Positions 1 through 8,145 of a stretch of DNA of 64,000 nt are shown here, piece by piece; positions within the stretch are counted from its first letter, which is position 1; each line of letters begins with the position of its first letter. Source of the DNA: Amarolinea aalborgensis. GTDB taxonomy: Bacteria; Chloroflexota; Anaerolineae; SSC4; Amarolineaceae. The translations under genes and the position numbers were made by a program. The DNA lies in NCBI RefSeq assembly GCF_900491745.1, contig NZ_UETR01000004.1, positions 186,001 to 250,000 on the forward strand. The letters run 5' to 3'. The notes under the pieces were generated by a model. The model had not been told where the DNA came from and made no database searches. It worked only from the letters and a program-made list of their open reading frames with translations.

Positions 1-593
1 CTATCGATTTCAGCGCTGAGAGCGGAAAGGCGTCCGTTATATCTAGCTTGGATTTCTTGTTTCCCTGGAAAGTCGCTGGCGACAAGCGTGGGTATGGCCG
101 CTTCGTAGCGAGCTACCCACGCGTCAATATCGGCCTGGCGTGACGGTCCAATGCCTTGAATGTTCTTGGAAGCTAAGCGCAGAGATGTCAGATTCCCTTG
201 TCCATGAGCATACGCGTAGAGTATACCGGAAAGCGCCGGACCAATGCCGCGGATTTCCTGCAGTCGTGTCTTCAGGAGGTGTTCTATGAGGGCATGTCGC
301 CATTCCTCCATTGTTTTGGCTTCGACCTTACTCTTGTCTTTACTAACGGCGTCAAGTTCTACCTGGTACACGCGATGCTTCTGCAGGTTCGCGTCGAGCG
401 CATGCCGCAGCAATTTGAGATGCTGTGTTCCTCGCGCAGTGTCATAATCGTGGGCAGCTCGCCGATGCAGATGAATGCGGCGTTGCGCTGCTGGACTGAT
501 CCAGATCAGATAAACAGATCCGAAGATAACAAAAGCAAACACAAAGAGAGCAAGTACCAGAAAAGCGATTATGAACAGAGAGTTGATGGTCAT
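1..593 (-). CDS. Membrane-anchored helix-hairpin-helix protein, 3' part outside window
   Basis: An uninterrupted frame reads from an ATG at 593 leftwards off the window edge (197 codons seen). Residues about 5-32 form one strongly hydrophobic helix, followed by a charged, probably helical region (38-110). Two helix-hairpin-helix signatures follow, each built on GIGP (residues 116-119 and 147-150), and then a conserved-looking FPGKQEI stretch (175-181). Tandem HhH units of this kind bind DNA without sequence specificity in other proteins; a similar HhH tail occurs in kinase-HhH proteins of the COG4248 type. Here it is tethered to the membrane and no kinase domain is visible. Function unknown. 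The next gene starts at 1257 on the same strand and ends 17 bp upstream of this one, so they may be co-transcribed. Confidence 0.75.
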   Translation of the reverse strand, partial: MTINSLFIIAFLVLALFVFAFVIFGSVYLIWISPAAQRRIHLHRRAAHDYDTARGTQHLKLLRHALDANLQKHRVYQVELDAVSKDKSKVEAKTMEEWRHALIEHLLKTRLQEIRGIGPALSGILYAYAHGQGNLTSLRLASKNIQGIGPSRQADIDAWVARYEAAIPTLVASDFPGKQEIQARYNGRLSALSAEID

Positions 594-609
594 GAGTTCT
601 CAGTTAGTC

Positions 610-1257
610 TTACGTTTCCAGAGAAAACTGCAGGGCATCAGGCCGTTCCGCCGGAAAACATAACGCTGCATGCACGGCTCCGACGAAACGGTCGAACTCC
701 GGCGTGCAGTAGCGGCGATCGTCGCGGCCCAAGCCGCGAAACATGGCGAGCCGCAGGCCGCGACTGATCTCCAATTGACAACCAAGACCGGAAGTTCCTC
801 GGTTGCAGATGTTGCTGTCGAATCTGCCGGCGATGGCCGGATTGTCCGTCTGGGAGGTGACGAAACCTGCCGATTTGAGTTCTGCCGCCAGGCGACGGAT
901 GAGCGATTGATCTAGCCCTCCCAGATGCACGATGGGATCAACATCATCTACACCGTGAATCGTTACGGCCGTGACTGCATGGCGCAGGATCTCCAGGCAC
1001 CGGGGCTCATCGAAGTGGGTGCTGGTAATATGCAGCGCGCCATTTCCCGCTGATTTGCGCGCCTCAAACAGATAGAGCGAGTAATCCTCACCTGCGATCG
1101 CGCGAGCCAGTTCCGACGTCCCGGGCTCAATACCGCCGCCGTGTGGTGCAAGGATTGCGATGGGCGCGTTGCGGCGTAAGGCTGTGATCACATAGTCCCG
1201 GTTTTCACGCTCTATGGCCGCTAGATGCCTATAGCTTCGATACGTATCGGCAGGCAT
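610..1257 (-). CDS. Poly-gamma-glutamate hydrolase family protein
   Basis: A 215-residue protein resembling the PF05908 family of zinc-dependent phage and bacillus enzymes that cut poly-gamma-glutamate. Visible hallmarks are ILAPHGGGIEPGTSEL near the N-terminus (metal-binding His and Glu), a second His in ITSTHFDEP and a third in VTIHGVDD. There is no signal peptide, so it would act in the cytoplasm or leave by another route. I chose the ATG at 1257 because AAGGAG lies 8 bases before it; an in-frame ATG at 1326 has no such site. It precedes the membrane HhH gene on the same strand. The substrate is not proven: some family members are found in cells with no gamma-PGA. Confidence 0.8.
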   Translation of the reverse strand: MPADTYRSYRHLAAIERENRDYVITALRRNAPIAILAPHGGGIEPGTSELARAIAGEDYSLYLFEARKSAGNGALHITSTHFDEPRCLEILRHAVTAVTIHGVDDVDPIVHLGGLDQSLIRRLAAELKSAGFVTSQTDNPAIAGRFDSNICNRGTSGLGCQLEISRGLRLAMFRGLGRDDRRYCTPEFDRFVGAVHAALCFPAERPDALQFSLET

Positions 1258-1390
1258 GAATGTCTCTCCTTGCTGGGCAGCCTGTAATCCGCCCTGGCCA
1301 GAATAGCCTTGACGCTTCGCCATCATCCTTCTTGATTGTACTATCGCTGCGCGGTTGGCGCAAGGCAGTGGGGAGATGATGAACTACTCC

Positions 1391-1417
1391 TTGTTTTCCG
1401 GATCCCTGTGCTATAAT
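1391..1417 (+). promoter_or_regulatory. Candidate sigma-70 promoter
   Basis: TTGTTT at 1391-1396 and a perfect TATAAT at 1412-1417 are separated by 15 bp, which is short. The element lies about 38 bp upstream of the methyltransferase start at 1455. Confidence 0.45.
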
Positions 1418-1454
1418 GCGCCCAGAAATCAAGCGGCGCTTAGGAGAAACAGAC

Positions 1455-2297
1455 ATGTCAACAATACCCACATCTGACCAACTGCTCGGCGCGACCGCTC
1501 GCTGGACGGCGAGCGTGCGCGCGCTGGAGAGTGCACGCGAGGACCGCCTGTTCGACGACCCCTGGGCGGCGGCGCTGGCCGGCGCTGAGGGCGCGGCGTG
1601 GATGGCCGGCCGGACGGCGGACAGTGTGCTGCCTATTGTCTTGCGCACGCGCTTTTTCGATGATTTCCTGCAGCGGGTCACGACCGAGCATGGGATACGA
1701 CAGATCGTACTGTTGGCCGCGGGCCTGGATACGCGCGCGTTTCGACTGGCGTGGCCGGCGCAGACGCGGTTCTTTGAGCTGGATCAACCCGTAGTGATCG
1801 CACACAAGGAACGCATTCTGCACGACGCCGGCGCGGCGCCGAACTGCACGCTGCAATGCCTGGGGGCAAACCTCAGCGATCCCTGGCAGGAGGTGTTGCT
1901 GCAAGCAGGTTTTGACGCCGGTCAACCCTCGGCCTGGCTGTTGGAGGGATTTCTCTTTTACCTTTCCAACGACCGCATCACGTCAATCCTCGATGCCGTG
2001 TCCAACCTGGCTGCGCCCGGCAGTTGGCTCGGCTTCGACATCATCAATCCGGCCGTGCTCACCTCACCCTGGACACGGGCCTGGGTTGAGATGCAGGCCG
2101 CGGCCGGTGCGCCCTGGATCGGCGCGCTGGCTGATCCGGTCGGCTTCATGGCCGCGCGCGGCTGGAACGCCACCCTGAGCCAGGCCGGCGCGCCGGATGC
2201 CAATCACGGCCGCTGGCATCTGCCGATCATCCCCACGCTGGCGCCCGACATGCCGCACAACTGGTACGTGTGCGCCGAGAAGCAGCCCACCGGCTGA
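1455..2297 (+). CDS. SAM-dependent methyltransferase, TIGR00027 / leucine carboxyl methyltransferase-like
   Basis: A 280-residue class I methyltransferase of the LCM family (PF04072). The SAM site is visible as IVLLAAGLDTRAFRL, with ELDQPVVIAHK as the acidic strand that binds the ribose, and WLLEGFLFYLS as the later motif. Members methylate carboxylates or small-molecule hydroxyls in lipid and polyketide chemistry; the substrate here cannot be read from the sequence. The ATG at 1455 follows AGGAGA with good spacing; an upstream in-frame ATG at 1416 overlaps the promoter and is not preferred. It stands alone, with converging repeats downstream. Confidence 0.85.
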   Translation: MSTIPTSDQLLGATARWTASVRALESAREDRLFDDPWAAALAGAEGAAWMAGRTADSVLPIVLRTRFFDDFLQRVTTEHGIRQIVLLAAGLDTRAFRLAWPAQTRFFELDQPVVIAHKERILHDAGAAPNCTLQCLGANLSDPWQEVLLQAGFDAGQPSAWLLEGFLFYLSNDRITSILDAVSNLAAPGSWLGFDIINPAVLTSPWTRAWVEMQAAAGAPWIGALADPVGFMAARGWNATLSQAGAPDANHGRWHLPIIPTLAPDMPHNWYVCAEKQPTG

Positions 2298-2373
2298 AAT
2301 CTGGCTGCAGCGCAGCGATAGCGAACCTGGGCCACCATACGCCACAATAATTCCAGCTGTAGCGCCCATTCAA

Positions 2374-2521
2374 CCACAAGGAGCACATGTGGGGGAGGGT
2401 GAACACAAAGAAACGGCAGAAGGATTGTGCACTGGCGGAATCTATGTGTTCCTTGTGTTCCTTGTGTTCCTTGTGTTCCTTGTGTTCCTTGTGTTCCTTG
2501 TGTTCCTTGTGTTCCTTGTGG
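2374..2521. repeat. Tandem 9-bp repeat array with inverted outer arm
   Basis: Eight exact copies of GTGTTCCTT fill 2446-2517. A 14-base arm at 2374-2387 (CCACAAGGAGCACA) is complementary, with one mismatch, to 2508-2521 at the array's far end, so the whole block can fold back. The open frame across it would give a Val-Phe-Leu run and is not a gene. This is intergenic, between the methyltransferase and the TauE-type gene. Confidence 0.85.
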
Positions 2522-2655
2522 TCAAAGAACCGTTCATATTTGAATCCCTGAATACGCCATGTGGCGCGTGACAGGAAGGGCGCTGACTGTTATCATCAGC
2601 CGCGGCAGGCTATATTTCATCTGCTATCACCAAGCCCCTGTCCGGTAGGAGTCCA

Positions 2656-3843
2656 ATGACTGATCTTGTGGTTGTTTTCGTCACCGGGTTGACCACCGGC
2701 GGCTTGAGCTGCCTGGCGGTGCAGGGCGGCCTGCTCGCCAGTTCGATCGCGCGCCAGGTGGAAGAGGATGTCCAGACCGCGCTGGTCGCCAAGCCGCCGG
2801 CCATGCCCAAAGGCAAGAAACGGCGCCCGGCGCCAGCGCAGGCCGCGCCGATCACGCCGGCGCGGCCCAAGCACGTGGCGCGGCCGATTGCCCTTTTCCT
2901 CGGCGCCAAACTGGTGGCTTACACGCTCCTCGGCGCGCTCTTGGGGCTGCTCGGCTCGGTGCTGCAATTGACGCCGACAGTGCGCGGCATTCTGCAGCTC
3001 GCTATCGGGGTCTACATGGTGGGCAACGCCTTGCGCATGTTCGAGGTGCATCCCATCTTCCGCTACTTCGTCTTCGAGCCGCCGCGTGCGTTGACTCGCT
3101 TCATTCGCCGCACAGCCAAGAACAGCAGCAACGAGGTGATTACCCCGCTGTTCCTGGGCCTGCTCACGGTGCTGATTCCCTGCGGCGTGACCCAGGCGAT
3201 GATGGCGCTGGCGATTGGCAGCGGAAGCCCACTGACCGGCGCAGCCATCATGGCCGCCTTCACCCTTGGCGCCAGCCCGGTCTTTTTCACATTGGCCTAC
3301 CTGGCGACTCGCCTGGGCGGTGTGTTGGAAGCGCGTGTTCTCAAGGTCGCCGCGCTGGCGGTGCTCGTGCTCGGGCTGGTGTCGGTCAATTCGGGCCTGA
3401 ACCTGCTCGGCTCGCCTGTCTCTTTCACGAGTTTGGCGAACGCCCTGCTGCCCTCTGTGACCACGTCGGCGAAGGCTGGCGTCACAACCGATTTGAGCAA
3501 GATTGACTGCGACCCGAAACTGACCTCGTGCGGCGCCAACGAGGCCGCCAGCCCTGAAACGGGACAGGCAGACGCCGGTAATTCGATCACCGTGCGCGCG
3601 CTCAACGACGGCTACTATCCAGCGTCGACGCGGGCCAAGGCCGGGCAGCCGGTGCGCCTTGATCTTGTGACGGACAAGACCTACAGTTGCGCGCAGGCGT
3701 TTGTGATTCCTGCCCTGCACATCGAGCGCCTGTTACCCGAGTCTGGCGTAACGAGCATCAACCTGCCGCCGCAAAAAGCCGGCAGCGTGCTGCGCTATAC
3801 CTGCTCCATGGGCATGTACACCGGGCAGATTCGCTTTGAATAG
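2656..3843 (+). CDS. TauE/SafE-UreH-type membrane protein with C-terminal cupredoxin-like domain
   Basis: 395 residues. The N-terminal two thirds is a six-helix-type transporter domain (VTGLTTGGLSCLAVQGG at the first helix, FLGAKLVAYTLLGALLGLLG, then ITPLFLGLLTVLIPCGVTQ) of the sulfite-exporter/UreH/DsbD-like group. The last ~85 residues form a small beta domain with a cysteine in YSCAQAF and a C-terminal YTCSMGMYTG loop, the pattern of metal-binding cupredoxin-like domains. An HMA metal chaperone follows 30 bp downstream. In related organisms TauE, HMA and cupredoxin modules are fused or adjacent, which suggests transition-metal (probably copper) handling rather than sulfite export. TAGGAG precedes the ATG. 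A basic, proline-rich loop (about 50-80) is unusual. Confidence 0.8.
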   Translation: MTDLVVVFVTGLTTGGLSCLAVQGGLLASSIARQVEEDVQTALVAKPPAMPKGKKRRPAPAQAAPITPARPKHVARPIALFLGAKLVAYTLLGALLGLLGSVLQLTPTVRGILQLAIGVYMVGNALRMFEVHPIFRYFVFEPPRALTRFIRRTAKNSSNEVITPLFLGLLTVLIPCGVTQAMMALAIGSGSPLTGAAIMAAFTLGASPVFFTLAYLATRLGGVLEARVLKVAALAVLVLGLVSVNSGLNLLGSPVSFTSLANALLPSVTTSAKAGVTTDLSKIDCDPKLTSCGANEAASPETGQADAGNSITVRALNDGYYPASTRAKAGQPVRLDLVTDKTYSCAQAFVIPALHIERLLPESGVTSINLPPQKAGSVLRYTCSMGMYTGQIRFE

Positions 3844-3873
3844 GCTGCTTTGCAACCGGCCAGGAGAGATGCG

Positions 3874-4086
3874 ATGGTGAAGAAGGTTTTCTGGGTCCCC
3901 AACATGCGCTGCAGCGGCTGCGCGATGACGCTCGAAGGACTGGAGGATGAACTGGCCGGCGTTAGCCGCGTCAATGCCAGTTATCACAAGCAGATCATGG
4001 AAGTGGAGTTCGACGATCGCCGCGTGAACGAGGCCGCGATCATTGCCGCGGCCAAGCGGCTCGGCTATGAGGCGCTCCCGGCCTAA
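3874..4086 (+). CDS. HMA-domain metal-binding protein (copper chaperone-like)
   Basis: A complete 70-residue heavy-metal-associated domain with the MRCSGC metal site at residues 11-16 and the usual beta-alpha-beta pattern (VEFDDRRVNEAAIIAAAKRLGYEA at the end). It would bind a soft metal ion, most often Cu(I), through the two cysteines and hand it to the membrane protein encoded just upstream. The ATG at 3874 has AGGAGAG at a good distance; the ATG-like start at 3850 does not. It probably forms a two-gene operon with 2656-3843. Confidence 0.88.
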   Translation: MVKKVFWVPNMRCSGCAMTLEGLEDELAGVSRVNASYHKQIMEVEFDDRRVNEAAIIAAAKRLGYEALPA

Positions 4087-4150
4087 CATGATTGAGGAGG
4101 CCCGCATCCTCAGACACAGGCCTTGGCAACGGCTTCTTTCAGGTCATCAA

Positions 4151-4196
4151 GAACAGGCGTCAGTCACCCCTGTATGGGATTGACTGGCGCCTATTC
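4151..4196. terminator. Hairpin between convergent genes
   Basis: Arms 4151-4166 and 4181-4196 pair at 14 of 16 positions around a 14-base loop. The stem sits between the plus-strand HMA gene and the minus-strand GH1 gene. There is no clear T-run on either side, so termination is an inference from position and structure. Confidence 0.45.
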
Positions 4197-4208
4197 TGTT
4201 GCCAACCG

Positions 4209-5564
4209 CTACGACCCACTGAACGCTTGCTTGAGCACCTCGGGCGCGTCGCGCTGCACCACGGCGGGCGTGATGGCGTTGGCGCGACAGATGTCCGCAT
4301 ACGTTTGCGCGCTGGCGCGCACGCGCCGCGCCTGCGTCGCCGGATCGAGTTCGATCAAGCCAAAGCGCAGCTGCCAGCCTTCCGCCCATTCGAAGTTATC
4401 CACCAGCGTCCAGTGAAAGAAGCCCTTGACAGGCGCGCCCGCTTGAATGGCCCGCTGCACGGCCGCCAGGTGGGTGATGAGGAAGCGCGGCCGCTGATCG
4501 TCGTCGGCGTCGGGCAGGCCGCATTCGGTAATGAAAATGGGCTTGCCCATGGTCGCCAAACGCAGCAGCAGTTCTTCCAGGCTGTCTGGCACACATTCGC
4601 TGTAGGGCAGACCGCTCCTGGTCACATCGCTGGTTTCACCAGACGGCGCGAAGAAGCGGCGCCCGAAGAGATTGCCCGCTGCGCGCAAATCAAAGCGCAT
4701 CAACTCCCGTGTGTAGAAGTTGACGCCGATGAAATCGCTGGAGTCAATCAGGGAGCCGACGGTTTGACCGTAGCCCAGGGGCGGCCGCAGGACGCCATCG
4801 CCCACTGCGACCAGCAGGCAGTCGCTGAAGAGATAGTTCTGCACCGCCGCGGCCCATTGATCGAGCCGCGCGCTGGCTGTGGCCGGCACAAAGGGCCGGA
4901 AATGCAGCACCAGCCCCACCTGCGCGCGGCCGTCGAGGCGATGAATGGCCCGATACGCGGCCGCGTGCGCCAGCAGCAGGTTGCGCATGACGCGAAACGG
5001 CGCCACGATGCTGTGCAGACCTGGCGGATGCTCGCCCAGCAAATAGCTGAGCGCGGCATGGATGTTCGGCTCGTTGATGGTGCACCACAGGCCAACCAGG
5101 TCGCCCAACTCGCCAGCCACCCGCTCGACAAAACGCTGGAACAGCCCCACGCTGCGCGGGTTGAGCCACGCGCCCTGCGCCTCGAACCAGAGCGGATTGG
5201 TGAAATGGTGCAGCGTCACCATCGGCGTCAGGCCGCGGTCACGTAACGCGCTCAGCATCCCACGGTAGCGGCGAAAGGCCGCGGCGTCGAACACGCCTTC
5301 GCTCGGCTCCAGGCGGCTCCACTCGACCGACAGCCGGTGCGCATTTTGCCCCAGCGCCTGCGCGCGGTCGAAATCGGCCTCCGCGCCGCCCGGCGCCCAC
5401 CAATTGCAGGCCAGCCCGGAACGTTGATTCTGATAGATGTGGCCGGGCGTCTGCTCCCACGCCCACCACTGGTTGTTGCGGTTATCGCCCTCAACCTGGT
5501 GTGCGGCGGTGGCGGTCCCCCACAGAAAACCGGCGGGGAAGGGACGGTTGACAAGATCGCTCAT
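4209..5564 (-). CDS. Glycoside hydrolase family 1 (beta-glucosidase-like)
   Basis: 451 residues, the normal length for GH1, with the family N-terminus FLWGTATAAHQVEG. The acid/base glutamate is E165 in TINEPN and the nucleophile is E347 in FITECG, where the usual ENG reads ECG. Family members hydrolyse beta-glucosides and beta-galactosides with retention. No signal peptide is present, so it acts in the cytoplasm on imported oligosaccharides. It overlaps the upstream secreted protein gene by 4 bases (ATGA), implying translational coupling. The Asn-to-Cys change after the nucleophile is rare but does not remove a catalytic residue. Confidence 0.95.
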   Translation of the reverse strand: MSDLVNRPFPAGFLWGTATAAHQVEGDNRNNQWWAWEQTPGHIYQNQRSGLACNWWAPGGAEADFDRAQALGQNAHRLSVEWSRLEPSEGVFDAAAFRRYRGMLSALRDRGLTPMVTLHHFTNPLWFEAQGAWLNPRSVGLFQRFVERVAGELGDLVGLWCTINEPNIHAALSYLLGEHPPGLHSIVAPFRVMRNLLLAHAAAYRAIHRLDGRAQVGLVLHFRPFVPATASARLDQWAAAVQNYLFSDCLLVAVGDGVLRPPLGYGQTVGSLIDSSDFIGVNFYTRELMRFDLRAAGNLFGRRFFAPSGETSDVTRSGLPYSECVPDSLEELLLRLATMGKPIFITECGLPDADDDQRPRFLITHLAAVQRAIQAGAPVKGFFHWTLVDNFEWAEGWQLRFGLIELDPATQARRVRASAQTYADICRANAITPAVVQRDAPEVLKQAFSGS

Positions 5565-6214
5565 TGGCCGCTGCCGGCGCGCCGGGGCGTCGTGGGGAGG
5601 TAGATGCGACGCACCAGGCCGCTGCTCACTTCCAGGCTGACATTGTCCACCAGGAAGTTCGCGCGGTAGTTTGAGCCGTCCGCGCGCAGCTTCACGCGCA
5701 CCGTTCGGCCGCGAATAGCGGCCAGATCAGCGGGCGTCAGCACATACGTGAGCGGCTGCCAGGCATTGGTTGGCGGATACGCGTCAATCAGCAGCGCGTC
5801 CACGTAATGCGTGCCGCCCACCGGATCGAGCAGTTGGACAGCCAGAAAACGCTCGGCGGGATGTTCACTCCAGCGGGACCAATACCAGAGATGAATCTTG
5901 GCAAAAGTGATGTCCGCAGGAATGGCGACGTTCTGAAAGAGTTCGACGGCCGTGTGCGGCTCGAAGTAGGCCGCATAGTCGCCGCTGTAGGGTGTGATGC
6001 CGACCGGCAGGCTGCTGGCATGAAAGATAACCTGGACGCCTGGCTCAACCCAGCCGGCGTGAAAAGCCTCGAAATCGCCGTTGACGAGCATCTCGTCTTC
6101 AGGGATGGCGGCCTGCGCAGGCGGCAATGCCAACAGCAAGGCTGCAGCAGCCAGCCCAATAACCAGCAGACCGCGAATCATAGGGGAGACGCAGCGCAAG
6201 CGCAACCAGTGCAT
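5561..6214 (-). CDS. Secreted carbohydrate-binding-like (jelly-roll) protein
   Basis: About 217 residues: a signal peptide (hydrophobic GLLVIGLAAAALLLAL, cleavage near AQA-AI) and one beta-sandwich domain starting NGDFEAFHAGW and ending NFLVDNVSLEV. The same pattern (GDF..GW, YAAYF, DAYPPTNAW, GRTVRV, FLVDNVSL) recurs in the N-terminal domain of the glycosidase at 50278-52420, so both belong to one family of sugar- or surface-binding domains. The tail carries RRIYLPTTPRR, like C-terminal YLP motifs of Chloroflexota exported proteins. The start at 6214 has GGAGG five bases upstream. It is the first gene of a pair with GH1 and may present substrate outside the cell. Confidence 0.78.
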   Translation of the reverse strand: MHWLRLRCVSPMIRGLLVIGLAAAALLLALPPAQAAIPEDEMLVNGDFEAFHAGWVEPGVQVIFHASSLPVGITPYSGDYAAYFEPHTAVELFQNVAIPADITFAKIHLWYWSRWSEHPAERFLAVQLLDPVGGTHYVDALLIDAYPPTNAWQPLTYVLTPADLAAIRGRTVRVKLRADGSNYRANFLVDNVSLEVSSGLVRRIYLPTTPRRAGSGQ

Positions 6215-6304
6215 GGAACCTCCAGGGTAAAGAGCGATCACGTGTACGACGCGTCCGGGATCTGAGGGGACAGGGCTGTCTCAAGTGTACCTAAAAACGC
6301 AGCG

Positions 6305-6341
6305 GTTGGCAAAACTGTTTCGGGTGTCTATTAGTTGCCAA
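6305..6341. repeat. 37-bp direct repeat, copy 1
   Basis: This is identical, base for base, to 6382-6418. Each unit begins with TTGGCAA and ends with TTGCCAA, so every copy can form a 7-bp stem around a loop of about 22 bases. It lies upstream of rsmD. Confidence 0.9.
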
Positions 6342-6381
6342 GTCCTACGTCGATATGATCTTCCACGACCAGCTTCGGCGA

Positions 6382-6418
6382 GTTGGCAAAACTGTTTCGG
6401 GTGTCTATTAGTTGCCAA
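6382..6418. repeat. 37-bp direct repeat, copy 2
   Basis: Second exact copy of the 6305-6341 unit, offset by 77 bp and ending 77 bp before rsmD. Paired copies with palindromic ends could be a double operator or a small repetitive element; no other copy was found in the window. Confidence 0.9.
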
Positions 6419-6495
6419 AGCTGTCAGCATGTGTTACATTTCAGTCGCGTTACCAGTCTGCGTGACAAATCTTCGGCAGCGGTGAACAATCAGCC

Positions 6496-7059
6496 ATGCG
6501 TGTGATTACTGGCTCGGCCAAAGGTCGAATCTTGTTCGGTGTACCTGGCGACTCGACGCGGCCGATCACTGATCGGGTCAAAGAGGCATTGTTCTCCATT
6601 CTCGCCGCGCAGGGCGCCATCGAAGACTGCCGTTTTCTGGATCTGTTCGGCGGCACGGGCGCCGTGGGCATCGAGGCGCTGAGCCGAGGGGCAGCTGAGG
6701 CCGTTTTTTGCGAGAAGGACCGCCGCGCGCTCGCCATTTTGCACAAAAACCTGGCGCTCACGGGCTTGGCTGATCAGGCGCGCGTCGTCGCTGGCGATGC
6801 TTTTGCCTTTCTGCAGCGCACGGACGCGGGGCCGTTCGATCTGGTCTATATCGCGCCGCCGCAGTATCGGCAGCTGTGGCAAAAAGCCCTCCTGCTCATG
6901 GATGCACATCCCACGCTGTTGGCGGCTGAAGGACAGGTCATTGTCCAGATTCACCCGAAGGAAGATCATTCCCTATCGTTGAGTTCCCTGGCCCGGCTTG
7001 ATGAACGCACGTACGGCAGCACCCTGCTTGTGTTCTACGGCCACGCGACCCAAGAATAA
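6496..7059 (+). CDS. rsmD: 16S rRNA (guanine(966)-N(2))-methyltransferase
   Basis: 187 residues starting MRVITGSAKGRIL and TRPITDRVKEALFSIL, the diagnostic RsmD N-terminus. The SAM site is FLDLFGGTGAVGIEALSRGA. It methylates N2 of G966 in the small-subunit rRNA during ribosome assembly. The catalytic (D/N)PPY/F motif reads IAPPQY, so the usual acid or amide is replaced by Ala. I recall the same variant in other Chloroflexota RsmD proteins, so it may be a lineage feature rather than decay. It is the first gene of a likely operon with the transporter and stress protein downstream. Confidence 0.93.
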   Translation: MRVITGSAKGRILFGVPGDSTRPITDRVKEALFSILAAQGAIEDCRFLDLFGGTGAVGIEALSRGAAEAVFCEKDRRALAILHKNLALTGLADQARVVAGDAFAFLQRTDAGPFDLVYIAPPQYRQLWQKALLLMDAHPTLLAAEGQVIVQIHPKEDHSLSLSSLARLDERTYGSTLLVFYGHATQE

Positions 7060-7071
7060 GGACGGACGCCT

Positions 7072-8109
7072 TTGCTCAATCGAATCAAGAAAGTCCTGAT
7101 TGCTGTGGCTGGTGTGGCGGTTTTCATCCTCGCGCTGGAACTCCTCAAGAGCGGGGCGCGTGAACTGCAGCCGCTGTTCAAAACGTTGGCGGTTGACTCG
7201 ATGACCAACACGTTGGGCATGGGTTGGCTCATGGCCTACATGGTCTTGAGCGGCTCGCCCGTAGCCGCGGTGTCCCTCACGTTGTACAGCCAACACCTGA
7301 TTTCCGATGTCCAGTCTTTTGCCATGATTACCGGCTCGCGACTTGGCGCATCGTTCATCGTATTGTTGGTTGGTTTCGTGTCGTACTTGCGCGGACGGCA
7401 GCGCGTCGCCAGCATTTCGATTGGGGTGCTGGCCCTGCTGACCACGGCGACGATCTACCTGCCCGCCATGGGGATGGGGTATCTCATTCTGACCAATGGC
7501 TGGTTCGACAACGTGCGTTTTGGGGCGCCCACGGTGTTGGCCTCGTTCATTGACATCGTCTATGACCCCATTGTGCACCGGCTGGCGGCGCTGCTCCCTG
7601 GCTGGCTTGTGTTTGTCGCTGGACTGCTGATCCTGCTCACGGCATTCAACATCTTCGACCGGGCGCTGCCGGAGATTTCATCGGAGAGCGGCAGTTTCCA
7701 GCGCGTGTCTGACCTGGTCTATCGGCCGTGGGTGATGTTCGTCATCGGCATGGCCGTCACCGCAGTGACGCTTTCGGTCTCGGTGTCGTTGACCATCCTG
7801 GTGCCTTTGTCTGTGCGGGGCTACGTCCGGCGTGAAAACCTGATGCCCTATGTGATGGGGGCTAATATCACGACGTTCATTGACACGCTGTTTGCGGCGC
7901 TGCTGCTCAACACGCCGCGCGCCTTTACGATTGTCTTTACCGAAATGACGAGCGTCGCCCTGTTGTCCCTCCTGGTTCTGGTCATCAACTACAACGGCTA
8001 CCGCCGCGGCGTCGAGTGGTGCCTGGAATGGATCATGCGCGACAATCGGCGCCTCGGCGTCTTTTTGGCGGTCATTTTTGTCGTCCCCCTGATTTTGTTG
8101 TTGGTCTGA
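7072..8109 (+). CDS. Na/Pi cotransporter family membrane protein
   Basis: 345 residues with about nine hydrophobic segments. Two inverted-repeat signatures of the NptA/PF02690 family are visible: GSPVAAVSLTL near residue 62 and GANITTFIDTL near residue 265, the Gln/Ser/Thr-rich re-entrant loops that carry sodium and phosphate. The C-terminal PhoU-like extension of long family members is missing. The start is TTG at 7072, 12 bp after the rsmD stop, with AAGGA upstream; the next in-frame Met would delete the first helix. It is followed by a universal stress protein in the same direction. Confidence 0.82.
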   Translation: MLNRIKKVLIAVAGVAVFILALELLKSGARELQPLFKTLAVDSMTNTLGMGWLMAYMVLSGSPVAAVSLTLYSQHLISDVQSFAMITGSRLGASFIVLLVGFVSYLRGRQRVASISIGVLALLTTATIYLPAMGMGYLILTNGWFDNVRFGAPTVLASFIDIVYDPIVHRLAALLPGWLVFVAGLLILLTAFNIFDRALPEISSESGSFQRVSDLVYRPWVMFVIGMAVTAVTLSVSVSLTILVPLSVRGYVRRENLMPYVMGANITTFIDTLFAALLLNTPRAFTIVFTEMTSVALLSLLVLVINYNGYRRGVEWCLEWIMRDNRRLGVFLAVIFVVPLILLLV

Positions 8110-8145
8110 GCAAGTCCTCCCTACGGTGGAGTTAGGCAGTCGAGA

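Noticed and set aside
198..767. Plus-strand open frame of 189 codons at the left edge
   Set aside because: It lies antisense to two minus-strand genes with clear motifs (HhH protein and gamma-PGA hydrolase-like) and has no family features.
2197..2571. Open frame encoding a Val-Phe-Leu repeat
   Set aside because: It is produced by the 9-bp tandem array and overlaps the end of the methyltransferase gene.
2617..3720. Long minus-strand open frame opposite the TauE-type gene
   Set aside because: Its Arg/His/Gln-rich product is typical of the antisense of a GC-rich gene; the plus strand has clear membrane and cupredoxin motifs.
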